From an uncultured Mucilaginibacter sp. (GTDB lineage Bacteria; Bacteroidota; Bacteroidia; Sphingobacteriales; Sphingobacteriaceae), in contig CAIPPO010000204.1 of NCBI GenBank assembly GCA_903866915.1, positions 1-43,465 on the forward strand: a DNA stretch of 43,465 nt, given 5' to 3'. The notes beneath the pieces are model-generated. The model had not been told where the DNA came from, made no database searches, and saw only the letters and a program-made list of their open reading frames with translations. Every line of letters starts with the position of its first letter. The stretch's first letter is position 1. The translations under genes and the position numbers were made by a program. Shown in pieces: positions 33,995 through 42,921 of the stretch.

Positions 33995-36900
33995 ATGTCA
34001 ACCAAAAAACCTGTAGTTGTAACTCTCGACGGGAATGAAGCAACTGCTTACATAGCCTACCGCGTAAATGAGGTTTGTGCGATCTATCCGATAACACCTG
34101 CATCACCAATGGCCGAATTTGCTGATGAATGGAGCGCCGGTGATAAAAAAAATATTTGGGGCAATATACCTGAAGTGATCGAAATGCAAAGCGAAGCAGG
34201 TGCGGCCGGTGTTGTGCACGGCTCCCTGCAAACCGGAGCACTAACAACTACCTTCACTGCCTCGCAGGGATTGTTATTAATGCTGCCGAATATGTACAAA
34301 ATTGCCGGCGAGCTCACGTCGACGGTATTTCACGTCGCTGCCCGCGCTCTTGCGGCTCAGGCGCTTTCAATATTTGGCGATCATAGCGATGTAATGGCCG
34401 CGCGAACTACAGGTTTTGCGATGCTTGCATCGGCTTCGGTTCAGGAAGCGCATGACATGGCCCTAATAAGTCAGGCAGCAACTTTAAGGGCAAGAATACC
34501 TTTTATTCATTTTTTTGATGGTTTTAGAACTTCGCATGAGATCAATAAGATTGAACTTCTTTCCGATGAACAGATCAGATCGATGATTGATGACAAGCTA
34601 GTTTATGAACATCGGGCACGAAGTTTAAATCCAGACCACCCATTTATCAGGGGAACAGCTCAAAATCCGGATGTTTATTTCCAGGCGCGTGAAACGGTTA
34701 ATCCTTATTATGCGGCCACACCTGGCATAGTGCAGGAGCAGATGAACAATTTTGCAGCTCTGACCGGTCGTCAGTACCATAATTTCGAATACTGCGGAGA
34801 TCCGGATGCCGACCGGGTAATCATTATAATGGGTTCAGCAGCAGAAACAGTAAAAGAGACAGTAAAAGTACTTGTTGAAGCGGGAGAAAAGGTTGGAGTA
34901 GTGCAGGTTCGGCTTTTCAGGCCTTTCTCGCCTGATTTATTACTTGAAGCAATTCCGCTCAGTGCGAAGAAGATCGCCGTCATGGACCGCACCAAAGAGT
35001 CAGGTGCTGGTGGCGAGCCTTTATATCAGGATACTGTTTCAGCCATTTTCAATGCATATAGTGAAGGTCACAGATTACACCTGCCAAAAATTTCAGGCGG
35101 CCGGTATGGCCTGGCGTCTAAAGAATTTACCCCGGCAATGGTTAAGGCGATTTATGACGAATTAAAAAACCCCCATCCCAAAAAAGAGTTTACTATCGGA
35201 ATAAATGATGATGTTTCTGGCACTAGTTTACTGTTTGATCCCGATTATGACATTGAATCAGCCGGAAGCGTATGTGCGCTGTTTTTCGGCCTGGGTGCCG
35301 ATGGTACCGTGGGTGCTAATAAAAACAGCATAAAAATTATTGGTGAAGAGACCGAACTTTTTGTTCAGGGCTATTTTGTCTACGATTCTAGAAAATCCGG
35401 TGCACAAACTGTATCTCACCTTCGTTTTGGTAAGGAGCCAATACATGCCCCTTACCTGATAGCACATGCTGATTTTATCGCTTGCCATAAGTATAATTTT
35501 ATTGAAAAAGTCGACATGCTTGCGCAAGCCAAACAAGGTGCTGTTTTTTTACTCAACAGTCCTTTCGACAAAGATGAAGTTTGGGACCGCTTGCCTCTGG
35601 TTATGCAGGAGCAGATCATACAAAAGAAAATTAGATTTCATGTTATCGATGCTTCCAAAGTTGCGGAAGCAGCTGGTCTTGGACAACGCATCAATACAGT
35701 GATGCAGACATGCTTTTTTGCACTTTCGGGCGTGCTTCCCTTTGATGAAGCTATAGACCAGATCAAAAAATCGATCCGGAAATCCTACAAAGCCAAGGGT
35801 GAATCGGTGGTGCTGAAAAACTTCAAGGTGGTTGATGATAGTCTGGCACATTTATTCGAAGTAAATGTGCCTAAAAAAGCTACCTCAACATTAGAATTTT
35901 CACAGGGTATATCTTCATTGGCACCTCATTTTGTACGCGAGGTAACAGCCATGCTGTTAGCGGGTCGTGGCGATAGCTTACCGGTAAGCATGATGCCGGT
36001 AGATGGCACCTACCCCAGCGGCACCACCAAATGGGAGAAAAGAAACATCTCAGACGAAGTTGCTACCTGGGAAGCAGATGCCTGCATCCAGTGTGGCAAT
36101 TGTAGCTTTGTATGTCCGCACAGTGTCATTCGTTCGAAATTTTATCACAAAGAATACTTGCAGGATGCCCCGGTACAATTTCGCTCGGCACCGATCAACG
36201 CACGCGGATTTCCGGAAACTCAATATACGTTGCAGGTGTATTTCGAAGACTGCACAGGTTGCGATCTTTGCTCAAAAGTTTGTCCGGTAATTATTCCCGG
36301 AGCAACAAATAAAAAAGCGATCAACCTTAGTCCTAAACCAGAGCCCTTTTCAGAAAGGGAAAACATCAGCTATTTTGAAGCAATACCCGCAAACAACAGG
36401 GCAACTGTAGATTTTTCATCGGTAAGAGGTACGCAATTTCTTGAGCCATTGTTTGAATTTTCAGGTGCATGTGCGGGATGCGGGGAAACACCCTATATCA
36501 AAGTACTTACGCAATTATTCGGCGACCGCCTATTAGTGGCAAATGCAACTGGATGTTCATCTATCTACGGAGGCAACCTGCCTACCACACCCTGGACCAC
36601 CAACAAGGATGGACGGGGTCCGGCATGGTCTAATTCGCTTTTCGAAGACAATGCTGAGTTCGGACTTGGGATGCGTATCTCTTCCGATAAACAATTGGGG
36701 ATAGCTGCTGTACTCGTGGAAGAATTACGGCCTTTACTCGGGTCCGAAACTACCGATGCCCTGCTTCATGCTCCGCAGCAATTGGAATCAGAAATTGTTG
36801 AACAAAGGATACGGGTAACTGCACTCAAGGAAAAACTTGCCGAAATGACAGATCCGCTAGCGGCAAAACTTTTGTCTGTCGCCGACCAACTGGTTCACCG

Positions 36901-37567
36901 CAGTGTTTGGCTGATAGGTGGTGACGGTTGGGCTTATGATATCGGTTCTTCGGGCCTTGATCATGTGCTTTCAACCGGACGCAATGTAAATATCCTTGTT
37001 CTTGACACCGAAGTATATTCAAATACCGGTGGACAAATGTCAAAAGCTACCCCTACCGGTGCTACAGCAAAATTCGCCGCTTCTGGTAAAAAAGTCGGAA
37101 AAAAAGACCTGGCCCTGCAAGCTATATCCTATGGTAATGTTTATGTGGCCCAGGTGGCTATGGGCGCTAACCCGCAGCAAACGCTACTGGCAATGCGTGA
37201 AGCCGAAGCTTATAATGGGCCATCACTCATCCTTGCCTATAGCCATTGTATCGCCCACGGCATTAATATCGAAAACGGGTTAAACCAGCAGAAACTTGCT
37301 ACTGCCTGTGGATACTGGCCATTGATCAGGTATAATCCGGCATTGCGCGAAGCAGGCAAAAATCCTTTCGTTTTAGATTCCCCGCGTCCTGCGATTGCTT
37401 TTAGCGACTACGCAAGGAACGAGCTTCGCTATACCGCTCTCGAATTATCACATCCGGTTGAAGCCGCCCATTTATTAAAGATCGCTCAGGAACAAGTAAA
37501 CCTTCGCTGGAAAACCTACGAAGACATGGCCGAATGGAAAGCAGATGCATTTATGCCTATTGGATAA
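33995..37567 (+). CDS. nifJ: Pyruvate:ferredoxin (flavodoxin) oxidoreductase
   Basis: A full-length 1190-residue homodimer-type enzyme that turns pyruvate and CoA into acetyl-CoA, CO2 and reduced ferredoxin or flavodoxin, using thiamine diphosphate. All domains are present: the pyrimidine-binding start YPITPASPMAEFADEW, the transketolase C-like domain II near 260-400, the gamma-type CoA domain near 420-620, the ferredoxin domain near 680-760 (CIQCGNCSFVCP and CTGCDLCSKVCP), the proximal cluster Cys in CAGCGETPY and ATGCSS, and the TPP domain GDGWAYDIGSSGLDH with VLDTEVYSNTGGQ. It is flanked by a GltD-like flavoprotein and a transhydrogenase. A nitrogen-fixation role is not implied by the symbol; central carbon metabolism is more likely. 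Confidence 0.97.
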   Translation: MSTKKPVVVTLDGNEATAYIAYRVNEVCAIYPITPASPMAEFADEWSAGDKKNIWGNIPEVIEMQSEAGAAGVVHGSLQTGALTTTFTASQGLLLMLPNMYKIAGELTSTVFHVAARALAAQALSIFGDHSDVMAARTTGFAMLASASVQEAHDMALISQAATLRARIPFIHFFDGFRTSHEINKIELLSDEQIRSMIDDKLVYEHRARSLNPDHPFIRGTAQNPDVYFQARETVNPYYAATPGIVQEQMNNFAALTGRQYHNFEYCGDPDADRVIIIMGSAAETVKETVKVLVEAGEKVGVVQVRLFRPFSPDLLLEAIPLSAKKIAVMDRTKESGAGGEPLYQDTVSAIFNAYSEGHRLHLPKISGGRYGLASKEFTPAMVKAIYDELKNPHPKKEFTIGINDDVSGTSLLFDPDYDIESAGSVCALFFGLGADGTVGANKNSIKIIGEETELFVQGYFVYDSRKSGAQTVSHLRFGKEPIHAPYLIAHADFIACHKYNFIEKVDMLAQAKQGAVFLLNSPFDKDEVWDRLPLVMQEQIIQKKIRFHVIDASKVAEAAGLGQRINTVMQTCFFALSGVLPFDEAIDQIKKSIRKSYKAKGESVVLKNFKVVDDSLAHLFEVNVPKKATSTLEFSQGISSLAPHFVREVTAMLLAGRGDSLPVSMMPVDGTYPSGTTKWEKRNISDEVATWEADACIQCGNCSFVCPHSVIRSKFYHKEYLQDAPVQFRSAPINARGFPETQYTLQVYFEDCTGCDLCSKVCPVIIPGATNKKAINLSPKPEPFSERENISYFEAIPANNRATVDFSSVRGTQFLEPLFEFSGACAGCGETPYIKVLTQLFGDRLLVANATGCSSIYGGNLPTTPWTTNKDGRGPAWSNSLFEDNAEFGLGMRISSDKQLGIAAVLVEELRPLLGSETTDALLHAPQQLESEIVEQRIRVTALKEKLAEMTDPLAAKLLSVADQLVHRSVWLIGGDGWAYDIGSSGLDHVLSTGRNVNILVLDTEVYSNTGGQMSKATPTGATAKFAASGKKVGKKDLALQAISYGNVYVAQVAMGANPQQTLLAMREAEAYNGPSLILAYSHCIAHGINIENGLNQQKLATACGYWPLIRYNPALREAGKNPFVLDSPRPAIAFSDYARNELRYTALELSHPVEAAHLLKIAQEQVNLRWKTYEDMAEWKADAFMPIG

Positions 37568-37652
37568 AATCATCAAAAAAAAACGAAACAATGATGGTCG
37601 CATTTAATTATATAAACACTTTAAATTTATGCACACTTAACATTTATTGGCC

Positions 37653-38801
37653 ATGATAATTGGTATTTTAAAAGAACCTTCCTTTGAATCCAGGGTATCA
37701 TTAATTGCTGCAGAGACTGCTCTGTTGGCGAAGCAAGGGATCACAATTTGGGTTGAAGCCGAGGCCGGATCGGCGGCGTTTTGTTTAGATGAAGACTACG
37801 TTAAAGCCGGAGCCGTGATTCAATCAAGGGATGAAATATTGAACGAAGCTGATTTGATTTTGGCGATACATTACAACAACATTCCAAATGTCATTCGCGG
37901 TAAAGTGCTGATCGGCATTTATCAGCCAGCTTATAATCAGGAGCATGTACAGGAATGGGTGAAAAACAATAATACAGTTTTCAGCCTCGACATGCTGCCA
38001 CGTATCACCAGGGCGCAAAGTATGGATGTTTTGAGTTCACAATCAAACATTGCCGGATACAAGGCTGCGTTGCTGGCTGCTGTAACCTACCCCCGGTATT
38101 TCCCAATGATGATGACAGCTGCAGGAAACGTCCCCCCGGCAAAACTGCTGGTACTGGGAGCAGGCGTAGCCGGATTGCAAGCAGTTGCTACTTCGCGCCG
38201 CCTTGGCGCTGTAGTAGAAGTTTTTGATACCCGTGCTGCAGCTAAAGAAGAAGTACTGAGCCTTGGAGCAAAATTTATTGAAGTTGAAGGCGCCGTTGAT
38301 GATAGTAAAGCCGGAGGTTATGCCGTAGACCAGACCACTGACTTTCAACAGAAACAAAAGGAAAAAATAGCTGAAAGTATAAAAAAGGCAGATGTGGTGA
38401 TAACAACTGCCCAAATATTTGGCAAAAAAGCACCGGTACTGGTTAGCAAAGAAATGATTGCAACCATGAAACCGGGCTCTGTGATTATTGATCTGGCGGC
38501 TGCTACTGGTGGCAATACCGAACAAACCATTGATGGCCAAACCATCATCTGGAACCATGTTACCATAATTGGAAATTCAAACCTGGCCGCTGCAATGCCT
38601 TCTGATGCAAGCAGAGCTTATGGGCGGAACTTATTGAGCTTTTTGAAAATGTTAATTAGTAAAGAAGGCAAAGTTGAAATCAACCTTTCAGACGAGATAT
38701 TAAAAAGCGCCTGTATAACCAGCGAAGGCGAAATTGTATCACCAATAATTAAAAATCTAATTCATGGAAATACTCCTCAGCTTCATTCACAGCAATCTTG
38801 A
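37653..38801 (+). CDS. pntA: NAD(P) transhydrogenase alpha subunit, soluble domain I
   Basis: This 382-residue protein is the NAD(H)-binding domain I of the proton-translocating transhydrogenase, which moves hydride between NADH and NADP while protons cross the membrane. Visible marks are MIIGILKEPSFESRVSL at the start, LDMLPRITRAQSMDVLSSQS near 110, the nucleotide loop GAGVAGLQAVATSRRLGAVVEVFD, and MKPGSVIIDLAAATGGN. The alanine-dehydrogenase-like fold and the length fit the three-gene form of the enzyme. ATG 37653 is preferred; a TTG two codons earlier is possible. It overlaps the next gene by 38 bases. A TAAATTTA box at 37622-37629 is a near match to the promoter consensus, so it may also be transcribed separately from nifJ. 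Confidence 0.95.
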   Translation: MIIGILKEPSFESRVSLIAAETALLAKQGITIWVEAEAGSAAFCLDEDYVKAGAVIQSRDEILNEADLILAIHYNNIPNVIRGKVLIGIYQPAYNQEHVQEWVKNNNTVFSLDMLPRITRAQSMDVLSSQSNIAGYKAALLAAVTYPRYFPMMMTAAGNVPPAKLLVLGAGVAGLQAVATSRRLGAVVEVFDTRAAAKEEVLSLGAKFIEVEGAVDDSKAGGYAVDQTTDFQQKQKEKIAESIKKADVVITTAQIFGKKAPVLVSKEMIATMKPGSVIIDLAAATGGNTEQTIDGQTIIWNHVTIIGNSNLAAAMPSDASRAYGRNLLSFLKMLISKEGKVEINLSDEILKSACITSEGEIVSPIIKNLIHGNTPQLHSQQS

Positions 38802-39102
38802 AATATTATATATTGTCATATTATCTGTCTTTTTAGGGATCGAAGTCATTTCAAGAGTTCCGTCGGTTTTACATACGCCATTGATGAGCGGCGCCAATGC
38901 TATTCATGGGGTTATTATTATAGGCTCAATCATTGTAATGGGAGAAGCTTCTGCCGATAATTTTGTTGTTCTGGCACTTGGTTTTGTTGCTGTTATCGTC
39001 GGCACCATCAATGTAGTCGGAGGCTTTGTAGTAACCGACAGAATGCTAGAGATGTTTAAATCGGGCAAGGAAAAACCGTCTAAATCGACTAAAGTTAAGT
39101 AA
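38764..39102 (+). CDS. pntAB: NAD(P) transhydrogenase alpha subunit, membrane part (PntAB)
   Basis: A 112-residue membrane subunit that corresponds to the transmembrane C-terminal part of PntA in two-gene systems. Three to four hydrophobic helices are visible: residues 12-28, 43-60 (NAIHGVIIIGSIIVMG) and 65-88 (VLALGFVAVIVGTINVVGGF), with the conserved RVPSVLHTPLMSGANAIHG loop. The end is short and basic. Start ATG 38764 lies inside the 3' end of the preceding gene in another frame, giving a 38-base overlap. The next gene starts 2 bp after its stop, consistent with coupled translation of all three subunits. Confidence 0.95.
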   Translation: MEILLSFIHSNLEILYIVILSVFLGIEVISRVPSVLHTPLMSGANAIHGVIIIGSIIVMGEASADNFVVLALGFVAVIVGTINVVGGFVVTDRMLEMFKSGKEKPSKSTKVK

Positions 39103-39104
39103 TT

Positions 39105-40499
39105 ATGGAAGCAAGTATATTGGCAATATGTTATCTTATCGGCTCTGTTTCTTTTATTATCGGGCTTAAAATGCTTTCTCATCCTGCCAAAGCCCGCCGG
39201 GGCAACCTGGTTTCTGCTGCAGGGATGGGAATTGCAATTTTGGCCACACTTTTGCTTTATCATCCCGGTGGCGAAGCTTTGCATAATTTGATCTGGATTA
39301 TTAGCGCAATTATTATTGGCACAATTATAGGCGCAACAGCCGCCCGCCGGGTAAAAATGACTGCCATGCCTGAGATGGTGAGCATGTTCAACGGTATGGG
39401 CGGACTTTGCGCGGCACTTATTTCGATCGTCGAACTTGGCCGCGTAGCTAACGACCATAGTGATATGCATGTGCTATCGATACTTGCAGGAATGGTTATA
39501 GGCAGCGTATCATTTACAGGCAGCATGATAGCCTACGGCAAACTTCAGGGCAAAATAAAGGACCATGCATTCAAAGGGCAACACCTGGTCAATCTTTTTG
39601 TCTTATTGCTTATTGTTATAATCGGGGCTATCATCATTACCAGTAACGGCACTTTCTCTGCCCTGATCTTTTACAGCATGCTTGGTCTGTCTGTGGTTTA
39701 CGGTATCTTATTTGTGCTACCTATCGGCGGTGCTGATATGCCGGTAGTTATTTCCCTGTTAAATTCTTTTACCGGAATAGCAACTGCCTGTGCCGGCTTT
39801 TTATACAACAACCAGGTGATGCTTACCGGTGGTATCCTGGTCGGTTCGGCTGGCGCTATATTAACTATTCTGATGTGCAAAGCGATGAACCGTTCACTGA
39901 TGAACGTGCTCATCGGTTCCTTTGGTAGTACCGGAACTGGTGCTGTTCATTCGGTCACTCAGCAAGGCAGCAGCAAAGAAATTAGTTTGGGTGACGCGGC
40001 AATGGTAATGGGCTACGCTCAAAAAGTACTGATCGTTCCCGGTTATGGACTTGCAGTTGCCCAGGCGCAACATGTTTGCAATGAACTTGGTAAATTACTA
40101 CAGAATAATGGTGTTGTTGTTAAATATGCTATTCACCCGGTAGCAGGTCGTATGCCTGGACATATGAATGTACTCCTGGCAGAAGCCGATGTCCCATACG
40201 ACGACCTGCTTGAACTGGAATCCGCGAATGAAGAATTTGGTTCAACTGATGTGGTTTTGATCCTTGGCGCTAACGATGTGGTTAACCCTGCGGCATTGGA
40301 TGATCCGTCGAGCCCGATCTATGGTATGCCAATACTGGAAGTTGGCAAGGCAAAGCTGGTAATCGTCAACAAAAGAAGCATGCGCCCGGGATATGCCGGG
40401 ATAGAAAACGAACTTTTTTTTAAACCAAATACCTCCATGTTGTTTGGCGACGCAAAGACCGTTTTACACGAGTTAGTGAACCTGGTAAAGGAACTATAA
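39105..40499 (+). CDS. pntB: NAD(P) transhydrogenase beta subunit
   Basis: The 464-residue beta subunit holds the proton channel and the NADP-binding domain III. About nine membrane helices fill residues 1-260, with the conserved PEMVSMFNGMGG, GSVSFTGSMIAYGKLQGK and GGADMPVVISLLNSFTGIATA. The soluble C-terminal domain has VMGYAQKVLIVPGYGLAVAQAQH, IHPVAGRMPGHMNVLLAEADVPYD and GANDVVNPAA, then KRSMRPGYAGIEN, which lock NADP. Length and motifs are complete. With the two upstream genes it forms a full transhydrogenase that can make NADPH from NADH using proton-motive force. Confidence 0.97.
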   Translation: MEASILAICYLIGSVSFIIGLKMLSHPAKARRGNLVSAAGMGIAILATLLLYHPGGEALHNLIWIISAIIIGTIIGATAARRVKMTAMPEMVSMFNGMGGLCAALISIVELGRVANDHSDMHVLSILAGMVIGSVSFTGSMIAYGKLQGKIKDHAFKGQHLVNLFVLLLIVIIGAIIITSNGTFSALIFYSMLGLSVVYGILFVLPIGGADMPVVISLLNSFTGIATACAGFLYNNQVMLTGGILVGSAGAILTILMCKAMNRSLMNVLIGSFGSTGTGAVHSVTQQGSSKEISLGDAAMVMGYAQKVLIVPGYGLAVAQAQHVCNELGKLLQNNGVVVKYAIHPVAGRMPGHMNVLLAEADVPYDDLLELESANEEFGSTDVVLILGANDVVNPAALDDPSSPIYGMPILEVGKAKLVIVNKRSMRPGYAGIENELFFKPNTSMLFGDAKTVLHELVNLVKEL

Positions 40500-40566
40500 A
40501 ATGACACGTGCAAGTTTTGCTGGCGTTTAAGTTCGATGCTAATTTGCCCGTAAACCGAATGGTCAT

Positions 40567-40589
40567 GAAACCGTTTTTTCAGCGGTTTT
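40567..40589. terminator. Hairpin downstream of pntB, possible terminator
   Basis: AAACCG (40568-40573) pairs with CGGTTT (40583-40588) across a 9-nt loop, with a G-U pair outside. The plus strand continues TTTTATC, giving a weak T-run. It lies 70 bp after the pntB stop. It closely resembles the AAAACCG/CGGTTTT hairpin beside the tRNA-Thr gene at 42871-42895, so it may be the duplicated tRNA terminator. Confidence 0.45.
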
Positions 40590-40616
40590 ATCTACATATT
40601 TTAAAATTTTAAACCG

Positions 40617-40664
40617 AGCCGACAACGGGACTAAAGTCTGCAACCTAATCATTACGAATGAGTT
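40617..40664 (-). pseudogene. Degenerate 3' fragment of tRNA-Thr
   Basis: On the same strand as the intact tRNA-Thr at 42922-42994, the segment 40616-40664 matches 42921-42969 at 42 of 49 positions by my count, without gaps. It covers anticodon arm, variable loop, T arm and 3' acceptor strand; similarity stops at the end of the anticodon stem. Mismatches cluster in the T arm, while 16 bases spanning the anticodon loop are identical. The 5' half is absent, so no tRNA can form. This is what an old attachment-site copy or a decayed tandem tRNA would look like. Confidence 0.8.
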
Positions 40665-41113
40665 TCCTTTAGTGGTCTTACAACTTGAATATCAATTGTT
40701 TGGCTTAATGCCTGATGGGATACTGTAAGACAGTTGTAAAACAAGGTAAATTTCCGACGCATATCATAGGTCACTTTAATAATCTTTTTGACAACCCTAG
40801 CTATGGCGTCAATAAATATACTTGGGTTTGCGATTGACTACATAATATTAGCTATTATAATCTTGCCAGAGTGAAATAAGAGATAGCACCTTTGCCAACA
40901 ATCGACTCCGGTCACAATTTAATTGAGTTCTAAAAACTTCTGGTAATCCCAAATGTTTGGTTAAACCCAACCCTGTACAAAAACTTAATAGTTCAAATCG
41001 TTTGTTATGTTGGCAAACATTTACAGCAGCCATCTGTATATTAACAACTTAGTAATCAGTTTTTTCACTGCCAACTTTACCGTCACATTCAAATCAACTT
41101 TCAAACCACCTCG
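40665..41113. other. 449-bp AT-rich non-coding stretch before the histidine kinase
   Basis: No gene, RNA or exact promoter box seen. A 61-codon minus-strand frame (40848-41033) has no recognisable features. Together with 40500-40616 this is the longest non-coding stretch in the window, bounded on the left by the tRNA fragment, which fits decay of formerly coding DNA. Confidence 0.5.
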
Positions 41114-42217
41114 ATGAAGAAGGATAAAATCGCTATTTTAAATCCAGAACGCCAAATATTAGAACTCACTAAACAAAATGAGGAGCTTGAAAACTACTTT
41201 AGGAATACGATCATTCCGCAACTGTTTGTAGACGAGAATTTAGTACTGCGAAAATTCACACCCCCAGCGATGAAACAGTTTAAATTGTCTTTAGTTGATC
41301 TGGGGAAAAAGGTTGAAGATATAAAGGATAATTTCCGCTTTCCATCGTTAATAGAAAACATACAGCAGGTTATCAATAGTAATGAAATTCTGGAAAAAGA
41401 GATTCAAACCACTGATCTCAGGTGGTACCAGATGAATATCATACCCTATGTGTCCTTTAAAAGCAAGAAGACCAACGGCGTAATTATAACGTTCGTTGAA
41501 ATAACTATGCGCATCAAGGACTTAAAAGAGCAGGAGAAGCTGATTGCCGACCACGAAACATTACTGGATACTATTTCCCATGATATCAAGACGCCTCTCA
41601 CCAGTTTGATGCTTACCGTTAATATGCTCAAAAAGGCGTCGCCGGGAATGCCAGGGGAGTTTGAAAACCATTTTAAAATTCTGGAAAGTTCTGTCAAAAA
41701 AATGCAAACCATTATCCGGGAACTTACTGATGTTGGCAAACAAAAGCACCGTTACGGGGCCGATCTTGAATTATTGAGCTTTGAAAATATTTTAGAAGAT
41801 GTACGTCTTACCCTGTCGGGTATTATAAGTGAATCTGGCGCAGTTATAAAAAGCGAGATCAATATTTCTGAGATACTTTACTCCCGTCGCAAATTAAGGA
41901 GCATAATCTATAACCTGGTAAATAATGCAATTAAATTTAAATCACCCGAACGCAAACCTGAGATTTTTATCAAAACCCAAAAAGAGAAAAATCATATTGT
42001 TATTCTTATAAGAGACAACGGTATTGGTATCGATGCAGCTAATCAGGATGCCATATTTACTAAATACTTCAGGATGCAGCATTTAACAGAAGGTTCGGGC
42101 ATAGGCCTTTACCTGGTCAGTGAGATAGTCAAAAACTCAGGAGGCAGGGTTTCAGTGAAGAGTACGCCAGGCATAGGATCTGAGTTTAAAGTTTATCTAA
42201 AATTAAATAAATTATAG
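41114..42217 (+). CDS. Soluble PAS-domain sensor histidine kinase
   Basis: A 367-residue sensor kinase with no membrane span or signal peptide, so it should sense a cytoplasmic cue. Residues 20-130 form a PAS domain of the type fused to CheB/CheR proteins (NYFRNTIIPQLFVDENLVLR, RWYQMNIIPY). A short coiled coil leads to the HisKA box DTISHDIKTPLTSL with phospho-acceptor H156. The ATPase domain has N boxes NLVNNAIKF, RDNGIGID, and GSGIGLYLV. All motifs needed for activity are present. No response regulator lies next to it, so it is an orphan; its partner is elsewhere. Confidence 0.92.
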   Translation: MKKDKIAILNPERQILELTKQNEELENYFRNTIIPQLFVDENLVLRKFTPPAMKQFKLSLVDLGKKVEDIKDNFRFPSLIENIQQVINSNEILEKEIQTTDLRWYQMNIIPYVSFKSKKTNGVIITFVEITMRIKDLKEQEKLIADHETLLDTISHDIKTPLTSLMLTVNMLKKASPGMPGEFENHFKILESSVKKMQTIIRELTDVGKQKHRYGADLELLSFENILEDVRLTLSGIISESGAVIKSEINISEILYSRRKLRSIIYNLVNNAIKFKSPERKPEIFIKTQKEKNHIVILIRDNGIGIDAANQDAIFTKYFRMQHLTEGSGIGLYLVSEIVKNSGGRVSVKSTPGIGSEFKVYLKLNKL

Positions 42218-42265
42218 CAAAATAATATTTTATTAACTTAAAATAAAAAAAAGGCCAATATCTAT

Positions 42266-42317
42266 GTTACACCGCGAGGTAAGTTGCGTTTGGACTGCGC
42301 AGACTTACCCCGGTAAC
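42266..42317 (+). promoter_or_regulatory. Structured leader hairpin before the iron-permease-family gene
   Basis: Nested perfect pairings fold this 52-nt stretch. GTTAC (42266-42270) pairs with GTAAC (42313-42317), GGTAAGT (42278-42284) with ACTTACC (42303-42309), and inside that TGCG with CGCA, one base bulged. It ends 14 nt before the ATG at 42332, so in an mRNA it would sit beside the start site. There is no T-run after it. A translational control element or small RNA is possible; no known riboswitch class is recognised. Confidence 0.5.
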
Positions 42318-42331
42318 CCGAAATAATAGCT

Positions 42332-42784
42332 ATGGAAAGCGAAACAAGAGTCAAAAAACTACGATTTGAAAACATTAGCGATGTCATTAGTACTTTTACG
42401 GGTAGTTCAGCATCGTTCTTTCTTGCAACAGGGCTGATCTTAGTTTGGCTGATTACCGGGCCAATATTTGGTTATTCAGATACCTGGTTGTTGATCGCCA
42501 ATACGGGTACTTCTATTATTACCTTTTTGATGGTCTTTTTGATCCAAAAATCACAAAACAAGGAATCTATAGCAGTACAATTGAAGCTTAATGAATTGAT
42601 CGCTTCCAATAACCATGCAAGTAACAGGCTATTAAATATTCAGGACTTGAGCGAAGAGGAATTGAATACTCTATATGAGCATTACAAGACTTTGGTCGAG
42701 TTAGCACAAAAGTCGAAATCGAACACACAAAGTCATTCGGTGGAGGATGCCATCAAGGCAGTTGAAGAAGAAGCAAAAGAGTAA
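42332..42784 (+). CDS. Low-affinity iron permease family protein
   Basis: A 150-residue protein of the low-affinity iron permease family (Pfam Iron_permease). Two membrane helices are visible: residues 27-46 (SASFFLATGLILVWLITGP) and 52-72. They are followed by the family hallmark NTGTSIITFLMVFLIQKSQNKES, VQLKLNELI, and a soluble charged C-terminal half. The name comes from distant similarity to yeast Fet4; iron transport is not demonstrated for bacterial members, and two helices are few for a transporter. It follows the kinase by 114 bp, with a conspicuous hairpin in between. Confidence 0.85.
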   Translation: MESETRVKKLRFENISDVISTFTGSSASFFLATGLILVWLITGPIFGYSDTWLLIANTGTSIITFLMVFLIQKSQNKESIAVQLKLNELIASNNHASNRLLNIQDLSEEELNTLYEHYKTLVELAQKSKSNTQSHSVEDAIKAVEEEAKE

Positions 42785-42870
42785 ATATTGGCTTTTTTAA
42801 GTATCAACATACCCCGCAGAAAAAGTAAGGCATCGGTCCACCTTTAGCCAATATTTTATACCATAAAATA

Positions 42871-42895
42871 AAAAAACCGCCTAAACCACGGTTTT
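42871..42895 (-). terminator. Intrinsic terminator of tRNA-Thr
   Basis: On the minus strand AAAACCG (42895-42889) pairs perfectly with CGGTTTT (42879-42873) across a 9-nt loop and runs into further T. It lies about 27 bp past the tRNA 3' end, in the right direction to end that transcript. Confidence 0.85.
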
Positions 42896-42921
42896 AGATC
42901 TATTTAAGTGGCCAGTAACTG

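Noticed and set aside
33995..37567. Nitrogen fixation locus suggested by nifJ
   Set aside because: No nitrogenase or accessory nif gene is present; pyruvate metabolism explains the gene.
40848..41033. 61-codon minus-strand frame upstream of the kinase
   Set aside because: No signal, domain, ribosome-binding context or repeat of codon bias like the neighbours; decayed non-coding DNA is simpler.
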